NCBI GenBank assembly: GCA_905235525.1
Contig: CAJOLW010000042.1
Coordinates: 1-38,204 of the forward strand
Length of the DNA stretch: 38,204 bases
Source of the DNA: an uncultured Bacteroidaceae bacterium
GTDB taxonomy: Bacteria > Bacteroidota > Bacteroidia > Bacteroidales > Bacteroidaceae
Reading direction: 5' to 3'
Positions 1 through 7,902 of the stretch are shown piece by piece (position 1 is the first letter of the stretch; the number at the start of each line of letters is the position of its first letter). The translations under genes were made by a program, and so were the position numbers. The notes under the pieces were generated by a model that was given only the letters and a program-made list of their open reading frames with translations, ran no database searches and was not told the DNA's origin.

Positions 1-725
1 CAGATGAATGTCAGGTCGTCCTTGAACTCACGGCGCATCCATTGGTGTGAACTGTAAGCCAGATTCAGACGCATGTCGTATTTCATGTCTTGGTCGGTGA
101 TGGTGTAGAGGCGAAACTTGTGCAGAAACGCCTTCAGTTCCTTTTCAGTGCGTGTCTGCTGCACACGCCAGATGGCTTGTGCCAATGTGTTTGCACCTCC
201 CCATGCCGCCACCCAAATAGGGCGGTCATCATCTTCGTCAGCCAGTTGTATCAGGAAATCGCTGCCTGGCGAGTCGTTCCCTTCACCAATCACACCGATG
301 CCACCCCGATGGCTACCCGCCATTGCACGGCTGCGGATGTAATCGACACTTGGCCAATAGCCCATCTTTTGTTTGCCATTTTCTTCGTCGAGGGATAGAA
401 ACGAGGTTTGTGACGAGCGTTTCCGCAGGTTCTCCACATCCACACCGTAGGCATCAATCACCTGCTCCAGCACCTTTTCCCATTCCTCGGGATAAGGGTC
501 GCAATTCCACCCCACCGTTGTCATGAAGGCTTCAATCTCAAATTGGTCGGCATAGGAAAACAGTCGAATCGCCGACTCCATATCATCAGGCTCCACGTTG
601 CAGTCACCAATGTCAGACATGATGACAATGCGTGGTTTCAGTTCGTCAGTGTTTGACTTTGCTTCTGAGTTTGTTGACATCAGAAGGAGGAGGGAGAACA
701 ATAGTAGGTAACTTGGACTTTTCAT
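1..725 (-). CDS. Secreted DUF1593 (Sde182-like, nucleoside-hydrolase-like) protein, partial
   Basis: Reading the minus strand from an ATG at 725 gives 241 codons open to the window edge, so the C-terminus is missing. Residues 1-22 are a signal peptide (basic start, Leu-rich core), predicting export. The mature part opens with a beta strand ending in SDIGDCNVEPDDMES, followed by FSYADQFEIEAF. This resembles the N-terminal nucleoside-hydrolase-like fold of the DUF1593/Sde182 family, where Asp residues after the first strand bind metal or sugar in the related nucleoside hydrolases. Family members are often linked to polysaccharide-degrading loci, but the substrate here is unknown. A stretch around residues 180-187 (PIWVAAWGGANT) also fits the family. 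It is divergent from der and has its own promoter-like element upstream. The plus-strand open frames over this stretch are antisense shadows. Confidence 0.75.
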   Translation of the reverse strand, partial: MKSPSYLLLFSLLLLMSTNSEAKSNTDELKPRIVIMSDIGDCNVEPDDMESAIRLFSYADQFEIEAFMTTVGWNCDPYPEEWEKVLEQVIDAYGVDVENLRKRSSQTSFLSLDEENGKQKMGYWPSVDYIRSRAMAGSHRGGIGVIGEGNDSPGSDFLIQLADEDDDRPIWVAAWGGANTLAQAIWRVQQTRTEKELKAFLHKFRLYTITDQDMKYDMRLNLAYSSHQWMRREFKDDLTFI

Positions 726-785
726 GTGGAGTGGATGATTTATAGTTGATGGTGAGGCGTTTCTATATCCGCACTCTTTCAGGTG

Positions 786-793
786 CAAAGTTA
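786..793 (-). promoter_or_regulatory. Probable -7 element for the DUF1593 gene
   Basis: The reverse complement of 786-793 reads TAACTTTG followed by CA, the Bacteroidota -7 consensus (TAnnTTTG). It lies about 60 bp upstream of the minus-strand start at 725. No clear -33 TTTG is visible at the expected spacing, so this is a moderate call. Confidence 0.5.
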
Positions 794-935
794 CATAAAA
801 AATGGAAAAAGACGATGAAGAACGATATTTTATTCTACAATTAAAATTTTTGGCAGTGGTGACAGCGTAAATGGTTAATTTCCCGTACCTTTACATAAAG
901 TGGATGCACCTCAGCGATAAAAACAAACATGTTTG

Positions 936-967
936 TTTTGTATTGTGCTTGGTTTTCACTACCTTTG
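936..967 (+). promoter_or_regulatory. der promoter
   Basis: TTTTG at 936-940 and TACCTTTG at 960-967 are separated by 19 bp, matching the Bacteroidota sigma-ABfr -33/-7 pattern. Transcription would begin near 974, leaving a leader of roughly 117 nt before der. Confidence 0.75.
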
Positions 968-980
968 CACCGATTTTGGA

Positions 981-1027
981 GCCGCCTTGGCCTTATCCGG
1001 AGGATGGGGGGAGCCATCTGGGGCGGT
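981..1027 (+). promoter_or_regulatory. Three-tier GC-rich hairpin in the der leader
   Basis: Three nested pairings share one axis: CCGCC (982-986) with GGCGG (1022-1026), TGGC (988-991) with GCCA (1013-1016), and ATCC (995-998) with GGAT (1002-1005) around a GGA loop. It sits at the 5' end of the predicted der transcript. It has no U-tract, so it is not an intrinsic terminator. I do not recognise it as a known riboswitch. Confidence 0.4.
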
Positions 1028-1090
1028 GAGTATTAACCCGAAAAAGGTGATAATGGCTATCAGTTCTTAATAAGAATTACTGAAAAGATT

Positions 1091-2404
1091 ATGGCAAATT
1101 TAGTAGCGATTGTGGGGCGTCCCAATGTAGGCAAATCGACCCTGTTTAATAGATTGACCAAGACCCGTCACGCGATTGTGAGTGATGAGGCTGGTACGAC
1201 GCGTGACCGTCAGTATGGCAAATGCGAGTGGGGCAATAAGGAGTTTTCTGTGGTTGACACAGGAGGCTGGGTGGTGAATTCGGACGATGTGTTTGAGGAG
1301 GAAATTCGCCGTCAGGTGCTGATTGCCATTGAGGAGTGTGACGTGATACTCTTCATGGTGGATGTGCGGACGGGTGTGACCGACCTCGACATGGAGGTGG
1401 CTGACATTCTGCGCCGCAGCAAGTTGCCTGTGTTTGTGGTGGCTAACAAGGTGGACAGCAATGAGCACCGTTATGATGCGGCTGAGTTCTATAGCCTTGG
1501 CTTGGGCGACCCGATGTGCATCAGTTCGCTGACGGGTAGCGGTACTGGCGACCTCTTGGATGCCGTGGTGGGGAGTTTCACGAAGGAGATGACGGAAGTG
1601 ATAGAGGAAGATATTCCGAGAATCGCGGTGGTGGGTCGTCCGAATGCGGGCAAGTCATCGATCATCAATGCCTTCTTGGACGATAACCGCAATGTGGTGA
1701 CGGACATTGCAGGCACCACGCGTGACTCCATCTATACGAAATATGAGAAGTTCGGCTTCAACTTCTATCTGGTTGATACGGCAGGTATCCGCAAGAAGAA
1801 CAAGGTGACGGAAGACTTGGAGTATTACTCGGTGATGAGGAGCATCCGTGCCATCGAGAACTCGGACGTGTGTGTGCTGATGGTAGATGCGACGAGAGGT
1901 ATTGAGGGACAGGACATCAACATCTTCCAACTGGTGCAAAAGAACCAGAAGGGACTGGTGGTCGTGGTGAACAAGTGGGACTTGGCGGAAGAGAAGTCGA
2001 ATGAGGCGATTCGTCATTTTGAACGTGCCATCCGCGACCGTTTTGCACCATTCACGGACTTCCAAATCGTCTTTGCTTCGGCTGTGACGAAACAGCGCAT
2101 TTTCAAGGTGCTGGAGGAGGCACAGAAGGCTTATCAGGCAAGAACCAACAAAGTTTCGACGGCGAAACTGAACGAGGTGATGCTGCCTATCATTGAGGCT
2201 ACTCCGCCACCATCGTTGAAAGGCAAGTACATCAAGATTAAATATGTGATGCAGATTCCTGATACACGAGTGCCTTCGTTCGTGTTCTATGCAAATTTGC
2301 CACAGTATGTGAAGGAACCTTACAAACGTTTCTTGGAAAACCAGATACGTGAGCATTGGAACTTTAAGGGTACGCCTATCAATGTGTATATCAGACAAAA
2401 ATAG
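1091..2404 (+). CDS. der: Ribosome biogenesis GTPase Der (EngA)
   Basis: This is the 437-residue double-GTPase that assists late 50S ribosomal subunit assembly, and it is usually essential. Two complete G domains are visible: GRPNVGKS at 9-16, DTGG at 56-59 and NKVD at 119-122 in the first, and GRPNAGKS at 182-189, DTAG at 229-232 and NKWD at 294-297 in the second. The C-terminal KH-like RNA-binding domain contains [14 protein letters not shown] and ends shortly after [11 protein letters not shown]. Length and domain order match the family. The ATG start directly precedes the first beta strand. It has its own promoter and a structured leader. The following lipoprotein gene starts 41 bp after its stop, so the two may be co-transcribed. 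Confidence 0.97.
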   Translation: MANLVAIVGRPNVGKSTLFNRLTKTRHAIVSDEAGTTRDRQYGKCEWGNKEFSVVDTGGWVVNSDDVFEEEIRRQVLIAIEECDVILFMVDVRTGVTDLDMEVADILRRSKLPVFVVANKVDSNEHRYDAAEFYSLGLGDPMCISSLTGSGTGDLLDAVVGSFTKEMTEVIEEDIPRIAVVGRPNAGKSSIINAFLDDNRNVVTDIAGTTRDSIYTKYEKFGFNFYLVDTAGIRKKNKVTEDLEYYSVMRSIRAIENSDVCVLMVDATRGIEGQDINIFQLVQKNQKGLVVVVNKWDLAEEKSNEAIRHFERAIRDRFAPFTDFQIVFASAVTKQRIFKVLEEAQKAYQARTNKVSTAKLNEVMLPIIEATPPPSLKGKYIKIKYVMQIPDTRVPSFVFYANLPQYVKEPYKRFLENQIREHWNFKGTPINVYIRQK

Positions 2405-2406
2405 TT

Positions 2407-2448
2407 GCATGTACCATTTGACTATTTGCCATTTACCATTTGCCATGC
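2407..2448. repeat. Heptad-periodic tract between der and the lipoprotein gene
   Basis: Read on the minus strand, the tract is successive 7-mers ATGGCAA, ATGGTAA, ATGGCAA, ATAGTCA, then one extra A and ATGGTAC. Its outer ends are GCATG and CATGC, so it can also close as a hairpin. It runs into the probable ATG of the next gene. Two similar heptad tracts occur near 10490-10620 and 14383-14417. Confidence 0.55.
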
Positions 2449-2843
2449 GGGGTGTGGGGAAGATTATTCTTGTGCTGGGGCTGTTGTGTATGGTGTCATG
2501 CCATGAACCCACCCCGGAAGAGGCGGCTCAGATAGCGTTGAAGGAGGCATTAGAGGCGTTGGAAAAGGGAGAGCATGATGTTTACTTGCAGCATGTGGAT
2601 TTTGGCAAAGAGATGGATTCGATGCAGACGACATACATGAGGGATGTGTTGCGTCAGCATGTGGGATGGCGGCGTTCAGAACGTGCTGTTGTGTTGTCGA
2701 TAGACATGGTGGATGCCAAGATGCAGGATGATAGTGTCTGCACGGTGTATTATCAATATTCTTTTGCTGATGGTACACGGGAAGTGGGAGCGCAAAAAAT
2801 GGTGCGGCATGGGGATGAGTGGAAACTTCGGTTGAGGAACTGA
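2445..2843 (+). CDS. Small lipoprotein, possibly NTF2-like (DUF4878 type)
   Basis: With the ATG at 2445 this is a 132-residue protein beginning with a short lipoprotein signal (MRGVGKIILVLGLLCMVSC), Cys19 being the predicted lipidated residue. The frame stays open upstream into der (ATGs at 2349 and 2409), but those starts would add non-signal sequence, so I prefer 2445. After the Cys comes an acidic helical stretch (PEEAAQIALKEALEALEKGE), then alternating strands ending in VRHGDEWKLRL. That layout, one or two helices followed by a sheet closing with a W-K-x-x pattern, resembles small NTF2-like lipoproteins of Bacteroidota such as DUF4878. The assignment is tentative and no function can be given. 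It likely sits in the periplasm anchored to a membrane. Confidence 0.6.
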   Translation: MRGVGKIILVLGLLCMVSCHEPTPEEAAQIALKEALEALEKGEHDVYLQHVDFGKEMDSMQTTYMRDVLRQHVGWRRSERAVVLSIDMVDAKMQDDSVCTVYYQYSFADGTREVGAQKMVRHGDEWKLRLRN

Positions 2844-2880
2844 GTTTTTGCGGAACAAACACTAAACACCCAAATAGATT

Positions 2881-4260
2881 ATGAAAAGGAACAAGAATGT
2901 GTTTGCCTCGAAGGTAGGTGCTATTCTCGCAGCGGCAGGTAGTGCTGTGGGACTGGGAAACGTATGGCGTTTCCCCACAGAAACAGGTGCCAATGGCGGT
3001 GCGGCGTTCATCTTGATTTATGTGTTGTTCATGCTGTTGCTGGGCGTTCCGATTATGGTGACGGAATTTGCCATTGGCCGGCATGGCGGCGAGGATGTGA
3101 CCCATGCTTTTGAGAAGATGAGCGGTGGCAAAAGGGGATGGCGATGGATGGGCTTGATTCCTGTGGTGAGTGGCTTCTTGGTGCTCAGTTATTATGCCGT
3201 GGTGGCGGGATGGACGCTCTACTATGCTTACGAAGCCTTGATAGGTGGGTTTTCAGGTAAGAGTCCTGAAGACTTTACGAACGATTTTGTCGCATTCTCT
3301 TCTGATTCGGTTCAGCCTGTTTTCTGGATGGTGCTCATCATTGCTTTGACGTGTGGAATTGTGGCGCTTGGTGTGCAGAAGGGCATTGAACGGGGTGCTC
3401 GTGTCATGATGCCTCTGTTGTTCATCTTTATTCTTGTGCTGGTGGGGTGCTCTCTGACATTGCCCGGCGCTGGCAAGGGATTGGCTTTTTTGTTCCGCCC
3501 CGATTTCTCTAAGGTGGACAGTTCGGTGATTCTCAGTGCAATGGGACAGGCGTTTTTCTCGCTGAGTGTGGGCTTGGGATGTTTGTGTACCTATGCCTGT
3601 TATTTCCGCAAAGACATAGACCTGATGAAGGACGGGCTGAGTGTTGCCAGCATTGACACGTTGGTGGCATTGCTCAGCGGTCTCATCATTTTCCCCGCTG
3701 TCTATTCCATTCAGGGATTGCAGCCCGATGCGGGACCTTCTTTGGTGTTCATCACACTGCCTAATGTGTTTCAGCAGGTATTTGGCAATATCTCTTGGCT
3801 GGCATATCTTTTCTCGTTGATTTTCTATCTGTTGCTTGTCATGGCGGCCTTGACCAGCAGCATCTCGATGTTGGAGATGTCGGCTGCATATTTTCATAAG
3901 AACCTCCGTCTGTCCCGTCCCGTGGCAGCGGTGTTTGTGAGTGTGGTCTGCATACTGTTGGGCACTTTCTGTTCATGGTCTTTCGGCGATTGGAAAGATG
4001 TCACTCTTTTTGGTATGGGCTTCTTCGACCTCTTCGATTACATCGTTGCCAAACTCATCATGCCGATTGGTGGCATGCTCATGTGTGTGTTCCTCGGTTG
4101 GGTGGTGGACGAGAAGGTGTTGCGTGCCGAGATGACCAACAATGGCACCATTGAGAGTCCGCTTTATCCCACTTACCGTTTCATCATCCGTTACTTTGCG
4201 CCGCTTTGTATCTTTCTCATTTTTGCAAATGAGTTGGGCTTGTTCGGATTCTTGAAGTAA
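2881..4260 (+). CDS. Neurotransmitter:sodium symporter (NSS/SNF) family transporter
   Basis: A 459-residue polytopic inner-membrane protein. The N-terminus carries the family signature: FASKVGAILAAAGSAVGLGN VWRFP at about 8-32, in the first membrane helix, including the unwound GSAVGLGN segment that binds substrate and Na+ in LeuT. TGANGGAAF and the second helix follow. About 11-12 hydrophobic segments can be counted, which is usual for bacterial members. The family couples Na+ entry to uptake of amino acids or related compounds, but the substrate cannot be read from the sequence. It follows the lipoprotein gene by 37 bp with no visible promoter or terminator between, so they may share a transcript. 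No terminator is evident after it; the tig promoter begins within 30 bp. Confidence 0.93.
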   Translation: MKRNKNVFASKVGAILAAAGSAVGLGNVWRFPTETGANGGAAFILIYVLFMLLLGVPIMVTEFAIGRHGGEDVTHAFEKMSGGKRGWRWMGLIPVVSGFLVLSYYAVVAGWTLYYAYEALIGGFSGKSPEDFTNDFVAFSSDSVQPVFWMVLIIALTCGIVALGVQKGIERGARVMMPLLFIFILVLVGCSLTLPGAGKGLAFLFRPDFSKVDSSVILSAMGQAFFSLSVGLGCLCTYACYFRKDIDLMKDGLSVASIDTLVALLSGLIIFPAVYSIQGLQPDAGPSLVFITLPNVFQQVFGNISWLAYLFSLIFYLLLVMAALTSSISMLEMSAAYFHKNLRLSRPVAAVFVSVVCILLGTFCSWSFGDWKDVTLFGMGFFDLFDYIVAKLIMPIGGMLMCVFLGWVVDEKVLRAEMTNNGTIESPLYPTYRFIIRYFAPLCIFLIFANELGLFGFLK

Positions 4261-4284
4261 ACACACTTCTTTTCTGGCTGAATT

Positions 4285-4316
4285 TTTGGCAGTTCGGAAA
4301 AAAAGTGCTACCTTTG
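4285..4316 (+). promoter_or_regulatory. tig promoter
   Basis: TTTG at 4285-4288 and TACCTTTG at 4309-4316 are 20 bp apart. The transcript would begin near 4322 with CGATTTTG, the same bases found right after the der -7 element. A small hairpin, TTGCC (4326-4330) with GGCAA (4344-4348), lies at the 5' end of the leader. Confidence 0.75.
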
Positions 4317-4388
4317 CAGCCGATTTTGCCAGCCCTTATGTGAGGCAATGATTATAAACTTGCAAACTCATAAACATAAATACTCAAT

Positions 4389-5714
4389 ATGAACATTTCA
4401 GTAGAGAACATTGACAAGGTGAACGCGGTGATGACCGCCGTGGTGGAACCTGCCGACTATACGGAGAAGTATGAGAAGGCTATCAAGGACGCAAAGAAGA
4501 AAATGAACATGCCGGGCTTCCGTCCAGGCATGGTGCCTGTAGGCTTGATTAAGAAGCAGTTTGGCGTGAGCATCCTCGCCGAAGAGGTGAACAAGGTGCT
4601 TCAGGACGGTCTGTTTGGCTATATTCGCGAGAACAAGATTAACATGTTGGGCGAACCCCTGCCTACCGAAGATAACAACAAGGTGGAACTGAAGGAAGGC
4701 GAAAGTTTCACTTTCAAGTTCGAATTGGCTATTGCACCAGAGTTTGAGGTGTCACTGACCAAGAAGGATAAGATTGATTACTACAACGTAGAGGTGAGCG
4801 ACCAAATGGTGGAGAATCAGGTGGATATGTACCGTCAGCGTGGTGGTAAGTACGAGAAAGTGGACTCTTATGAGGACAACGACATGATCAAGGGTGTTAT
4901 CACCGAACTGGATGTGGAGACTCCTGTAACGGCTGAGGATGTGGTGATGTTGCCTAAGTACTTCAAGAACGATGACCAGAAGAAACTCTTCGAAGGTGTG
5001 AAGGTGAATGACATTGTGACATTCAACCCATCAGTGGCATACGACAACAACGAGGCTGAGTTGACTTCTCTGCTGAAGGTGGAGAAGACAGACGCTCTGA
5101 ATCACAAGGGCGAATTCAACTTCCAAATTACAGAAATCACTCGTTTTGTGCCAGGTCCATTCAATCAGGAATTGTTCGACAGCGTGTTCCCAGGTGGTGA
5201 GGTGAAGACAGAGGCTGATTTCCGTGCGAAGGTGAAGGAACTGATTGCTGATCAGTTCAAGAAGGACAGTGATTATAAGTTCTTGCTCGATGTGCGCAAG
5301 CATGTGACCAAGAAGGTGTTGGAGTTCCCTGAAGAGAAACTGAAGAAGATTCTTCTTGCCAACACTGGCGATCAGGCTAAGGTGGATGCTCAGTTTGACA
5401 AGAGCATTGAAGAGTTGGCTTGGCATCTCATCAAGGAGAAACTTGTGGAGCAGAACGAGGTGAAGGTGGAAGACGAGGATGTGAAGAACATGGCGAAGGA
5501 AGTGACTCGCATGCAGTTTGCTCAGTATGGCATGCTGAATATCCCTGATGAATACTTGGAGAACTCAGTGAAGGAGATGCTGAAGAAGCGTGAGACGGTG
5601 GATAACCTCATTGACCGTTGCATCGAGGTGAAACTGGGTGTTGCCATCAAGGAGAAGGTGACACTGAAGGAGAGCACCGTGAGCGCAGAGGAGTTCAACA
5701 AGATGTTTGAATAA
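4389..5714 (+). CDS. tig: Trigger factor, ribosome-associated chaperone
   Basis: A 441-residue protein that binds the ribosome exit tunnel and shields nascent chains. The ribosome-docking signature GFRPGMVPVGLIKKQFG is at about residues 43-59 (consensus GFRxGxxP). Residues of roughly 150-250 are in the position of the FKBP-like isomerase domain but match it weakly, as expected for Bacteroidota trigger factors. The rest is the long helical C-terminal chaperone domain, rich in Lys and Glu. The gene has its own promoter and ends in a strong hairpin that also hosts the -33 element of clpP. Co-location with clpP and clpX is a widely conserved order linking chaperone and protease functions. Confidence 0.93.
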   Translation: MNISVENIDKVNAVMTAVVEPADYTEKYEKAIKDAKKKMNMPGFRPGMVPVGLIKKQFGVSILAEEVNKVLQDGLFGYIRENKINMLGEPLPTEDNNKVELKEGESFTFKFELAIAPEFEVSLTKKDKIDYYNVEVSDQMVENQVDMYRQRGGKYEKVDSYEDNDMIKGVITELDVETPVTAEDVVMLPKYFKNDDQKKLFEGVKVNDIVTFNPSVAYDNNEAELTSLLKVEKTDALNHKGEFNFQITEITRFVPGPFNQELFDSVFPGGEVKTEADFRAKVKELIADQFKKDSDYKFLLDVRKHVTKKVLEFPEEKLKKILLANTGDQAKVDAQFDKSIEELAWHLIKEKLVEQNEVKVEDEDVKNMAKEVTRMQFAQYGMLNIPDEYLENSVKEMLKKRETVDNLIDRCIEVKLGVAIKEKVTLKESTVSAEEFNKMFE

Positions 5715-5732
5715 TAAAATCTTTAAAAAAAG

Positions 5733-5772
5733 AAAAAAAGTGGTGAGAATTTTGATTCTTACCACTTTTTTT
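5733..5772 (+). terminator. tig terminator
   Basis: An 18-bp stem (5733-5750 with 5755-5772, one G-T pair at 5745/5760) closes on a TTTG tetraloop. The stem starts with an A-run and ends with a T-run of seven, so it could terminate in both directions. The loop TTTG is also the -33 box of the clpP promoter. Confidence 0.85.
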
Positions 5773-5781
5773 GTACCTTTG
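5751..5781 (+). promoter_or_regulatory. clpP promoter
   Basis: TTTG at 5751-5754 and TACCTTTG at 5774-5781 are separated by 19 bp. The start point would be near 5788, giving a leader of only about 14 nt before the clpP ATG. The whole spacer lies inside the 3' arm of the tig terminator. Confidence 0.75.
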
Positions 5782-5801
5782 AATTTCGAAACGATTTTAA
5801 T

Positions 5802-6491
5802 ATGGATATAACACGCGATTTTATGATAAACGACTTTCGGAAATATGCTACTAAGCATTTGGGAATGAATAGTATGGTGCTTGACGATGTGATGAAGGCT
5901 CAAGCAGGTTATTTGAATCCGTATATATTGGAGGAAAGACAATTGAATGTCACCCAACTGGATGTTTTCTCTCGTTTGATGATGGACAGAATCATTTTTT
6001 TGGGAACCGAGGTGAATGATTACACAGCCAATGTGCTTCAGGCACAGATGCTGTATTTGGATAGTGTGGATAGTGCCAAGGACATCAGCATCTACATCAA
6101 TTCGCCTGGTGGCAGTGTGTATGCAGGATTGGGTATATATGACACGATGCAGTTCATCAATAGCGATGTGCAGACCATTTGTACGGGTATGGCAGCAAGC
6201 ATGGCAGCCGTGTTGCTCGTGGCGGGCAAGGAAGGAAAGCGTAGTGCGTTGCCTCATAGCCGCATCATGATTCATCAACCGATGGGTGGTGCACAGGGAC
6301 AAGCAAGTGACATTGAGATCACTGCCCGTGAAATTCAGAAGTTGAAGAAAGAACTTTACACCATCATCAGCGACCATAGCCATCAGCCTTTCGACAAGGT
6401 GTGGGCAGACAGTGACCGTGACTACTGGATGACCGCCGAGGAGGCAAAGGAATATGGCATGGTGGATGAGGTGCTGGTGAGAAAGGGATAG
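5802..6491 (+). CDS. clpP: ATP-dependent Clp protease proteolytic subunit
   Basis: A 229-residue serine peptidase that forms the double-heptamer chamber fed by ClpX. The catalytic triad can be placed: Ser133 in GMAASMAAV, His158 in MIHQPMGG and Asp207 in SDRDYWM, with the same 74-residue Ser-to-Asp spacing as E. coli ClpP. The GGSVYAG strand at 103-109 and the QAQASDI-like handle helix region are also present. The N-terminal 35 residues are longer than in E. coli ClpP and probably contain a propeptide. The ATG at 5802 sits just downstream of the predicted start point. clpX follows 42 bp later without a promoter, so they form an operon. Confidence 0.96.
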   Translation: MDITRDFMINDFRKYATKHLGMNSMVLDDVMKAQAGYLNPYILEERQLNVTQLDVFSRLMMDRIIFLGTEVNDYTANVLQAQMLYLDSVDSAKDISIYINSPGGSVYAGLGIYDTMQFINSDVQTICTGMAASMAAVLLVAGKEGKRSALPHSRIMIHQPMGGAQGQASDIEITAREIQKLKKELYTIISDHSHQPFDKVWADSDRDYWMTAEEAKEYGMVDEVLVRKG

Positions 6492-6533
6492 ATAGGAATT
6501 GATTACACATTATTTAATTAATAATAGGGATAA

Positions 6534-7766
6534 GTGGCAAAACAGAATAGATGCTCGTTCTGTGGACGTACGGAGAATGAGGTCAAGATGCTCATCTACG
6601 GAATAGATGGTTATATCTGTGATGAGTGTGCGGAACAGGCTATCACAATCGTCAAAGAGGCTCGTGCCAGTCGGAAACAAGATGTGAAGTTGGAAAACTT
6701 GCCGAAGCCGCAGGAGATTAAGGCGTATCTGGATAAGTATGTGATAGGGCAAGATGCTGCAAAGGTTGCCCTTTCTGTGGCTGTATATAATCACTACAAA
6801 CGTCTGAACCATCGAGATGAGAAGGATGATGTGGAACTGGAGAAGTCAAACATCATCATGGTGGGTAGCACGGGAACAGGAAAGACGTTGTTGGCGCGGA
6901 CGATTGCGAAGATGCTGTTGGTGCCGTTTGCCATCGTGGATGCGACGGTGCTGACCGAAGCCGGTTATGTGGGTGAGGATGTGGAAAGTCTTTTGGCGCG
7001 TCTGTTGCAGGCTGCTGATGGCGACGTGAAGTTGGCAGAGAAGGGTATCGTCTTTATTGATGAGATAGATAAGATTGCCCGTAAGGGTGACAATCCGAGC
7101 ATCACACGCGATGTGAGTGGTGAAGGTGTGCAGCAAGGACTCCTGAAACTGCTGGAAGGTAGTATTGTGAATGTGCCGCCTCAGGGAGGACGTAAGCATC
7201 CGGAACAGCAGTTCATTCAGGTGGATACGAGAAACATTCTCTTCATCTGTGGTGGTGCCTTCGATGGCATTGAAAAACGTATAGCCCAACGCCTGAACAC
7301 GCACGTGGTAGGTTTTGATGCGGCAAGAAATGTAGCGAAGATTGACAAGTCAAACATGATGCAGTACATTGCGCCGATGGACTTGAAATCTTTTGGCTTG
7401 ATACCAGAGATTATCGGCCGTCTGCCTATCTTGACGCATCTTGAGCCGCTTGACAGGGAAGCCTTGCGCTCCATCCTGACGGAGCCGAAGAACTCAATCG
7501 TCAAGCAGTATAAGAAGATGTTTGAGATAGATGGTGTGAAACTGACTTTTGAGGAGGAGGTGTTGGATTACGTAGTTGACAAAGCGATAGAATTCAAACT
7601 TGGTGCAAGAGGTTTGCGTTCACTCATAGAGGTCATCATGATGAAACCCATGTTTGAAGTCCCATCGACAAACGTGAAGGAGTTTGTTGTCACGCTCGAC
7701 TTTGCACGCCAGCAAGTGGAAAGTGCTAATATGGCAGTACTAAAAGAAAGCACGGAAGACAAGTAA
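6534..7766 (+). CDS. clpX: ATP-dependent Clp protease ATP-binding subunit ClpX
   Basis: A 410-residue AAA+ unfoldase that delivers substrates to ClpP. The zinc-binding dimerisation domain has Cys7, Cys10, Cys29 and Cys32. Walker A is GSTGTGKT at 111-118, the pore loop GYVG is at 144-147, Walker B is IVFIDE at 172-177, and GARGLR near the C-terminus is sensor 2. The loop with VVGFDAA carries a VGF tripeptide where other ClpX proteins have the IGF ClpP-docking motif. Translation begins at GTG 6534, preceded by an AGGGA-like sequence; this start keeps the full zinc finger. It is coupled to clpP upstream and followed by an A/T-rich hairpin. Confidence 0.97.
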   Translation: MAKQNRCSFCGRTENEVKMLIYGIDGYICDECAEQAITIVKEARASRKQDVKLENLPKPQEIKAYLDKYVIGQDAAKVALSVAVYNHYKRLNHRDEKDDVELEKSNIIMVGSTGTGKTLLARTIAKMLLVPFAIVDATVLTEAGYVGEDVESLLARLLQAADGDVKLAEKGIVFIDEIDKIARKGDNPSITRDVSGEGVQQGLLKLLEGSIVNVPPQGGRKHPEQQFIQVDTRNILFICGGAFDGIEKRIAQRLNTHVVGFDAARNVAKIDKSNMMQYIAPMDLKSFGLIPEIIGRLPILTHLEPLDREALRSILTEPKNSIVKQYKKMFEIDGVKLTFEEEVLDYVVDKAIEFKLGARGLRSLIEVIMMKPMFEVPSTNVKEFVVTLDFARQQVESANMAVLKESTEDK

Positions 7767-7799
7767 AAGTGATTTTTTTATAAAAAAGCAACACTTTTT
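7765..7799 (+). terminator. clpX terminator
   Basis: AAAAGTG (7765-7771) can pair with CACTTTT (7792-7798), enclosing a further T-run/A-run pairing (7773-7787). It ends in T5. It starts inside the clpX stop codon. Confidence 0.55.
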
Positions 7800-7809
7800 C
7801 CATTTTTTC

Positions 7810-7840
7810 TTTGATAATACAAAACAGATTTATAACTTTG
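7810..7840 (+). promoter_or_regulatory. recQ promoter
   Basis: TTTG at 7810-7813 and TAACTTTG at 7833-7840 have a 19-bp spacer. The predicted leader before the recQ ATG is about 56 nt. Confidence 0.7.
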
Positions 7841-7902
7841 TTCTTAGAATGCGAAAAATCCCATATAAATACTGCTTCTAACATCAAATTTTATAGCATC
7901 TA

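Noticed and set aside
90-526. Plus-strand open frames at the left edge
   Set aside because: They are antisense to the DUF1593 gene, which has a signal peptide and family motifs in the minus frame.
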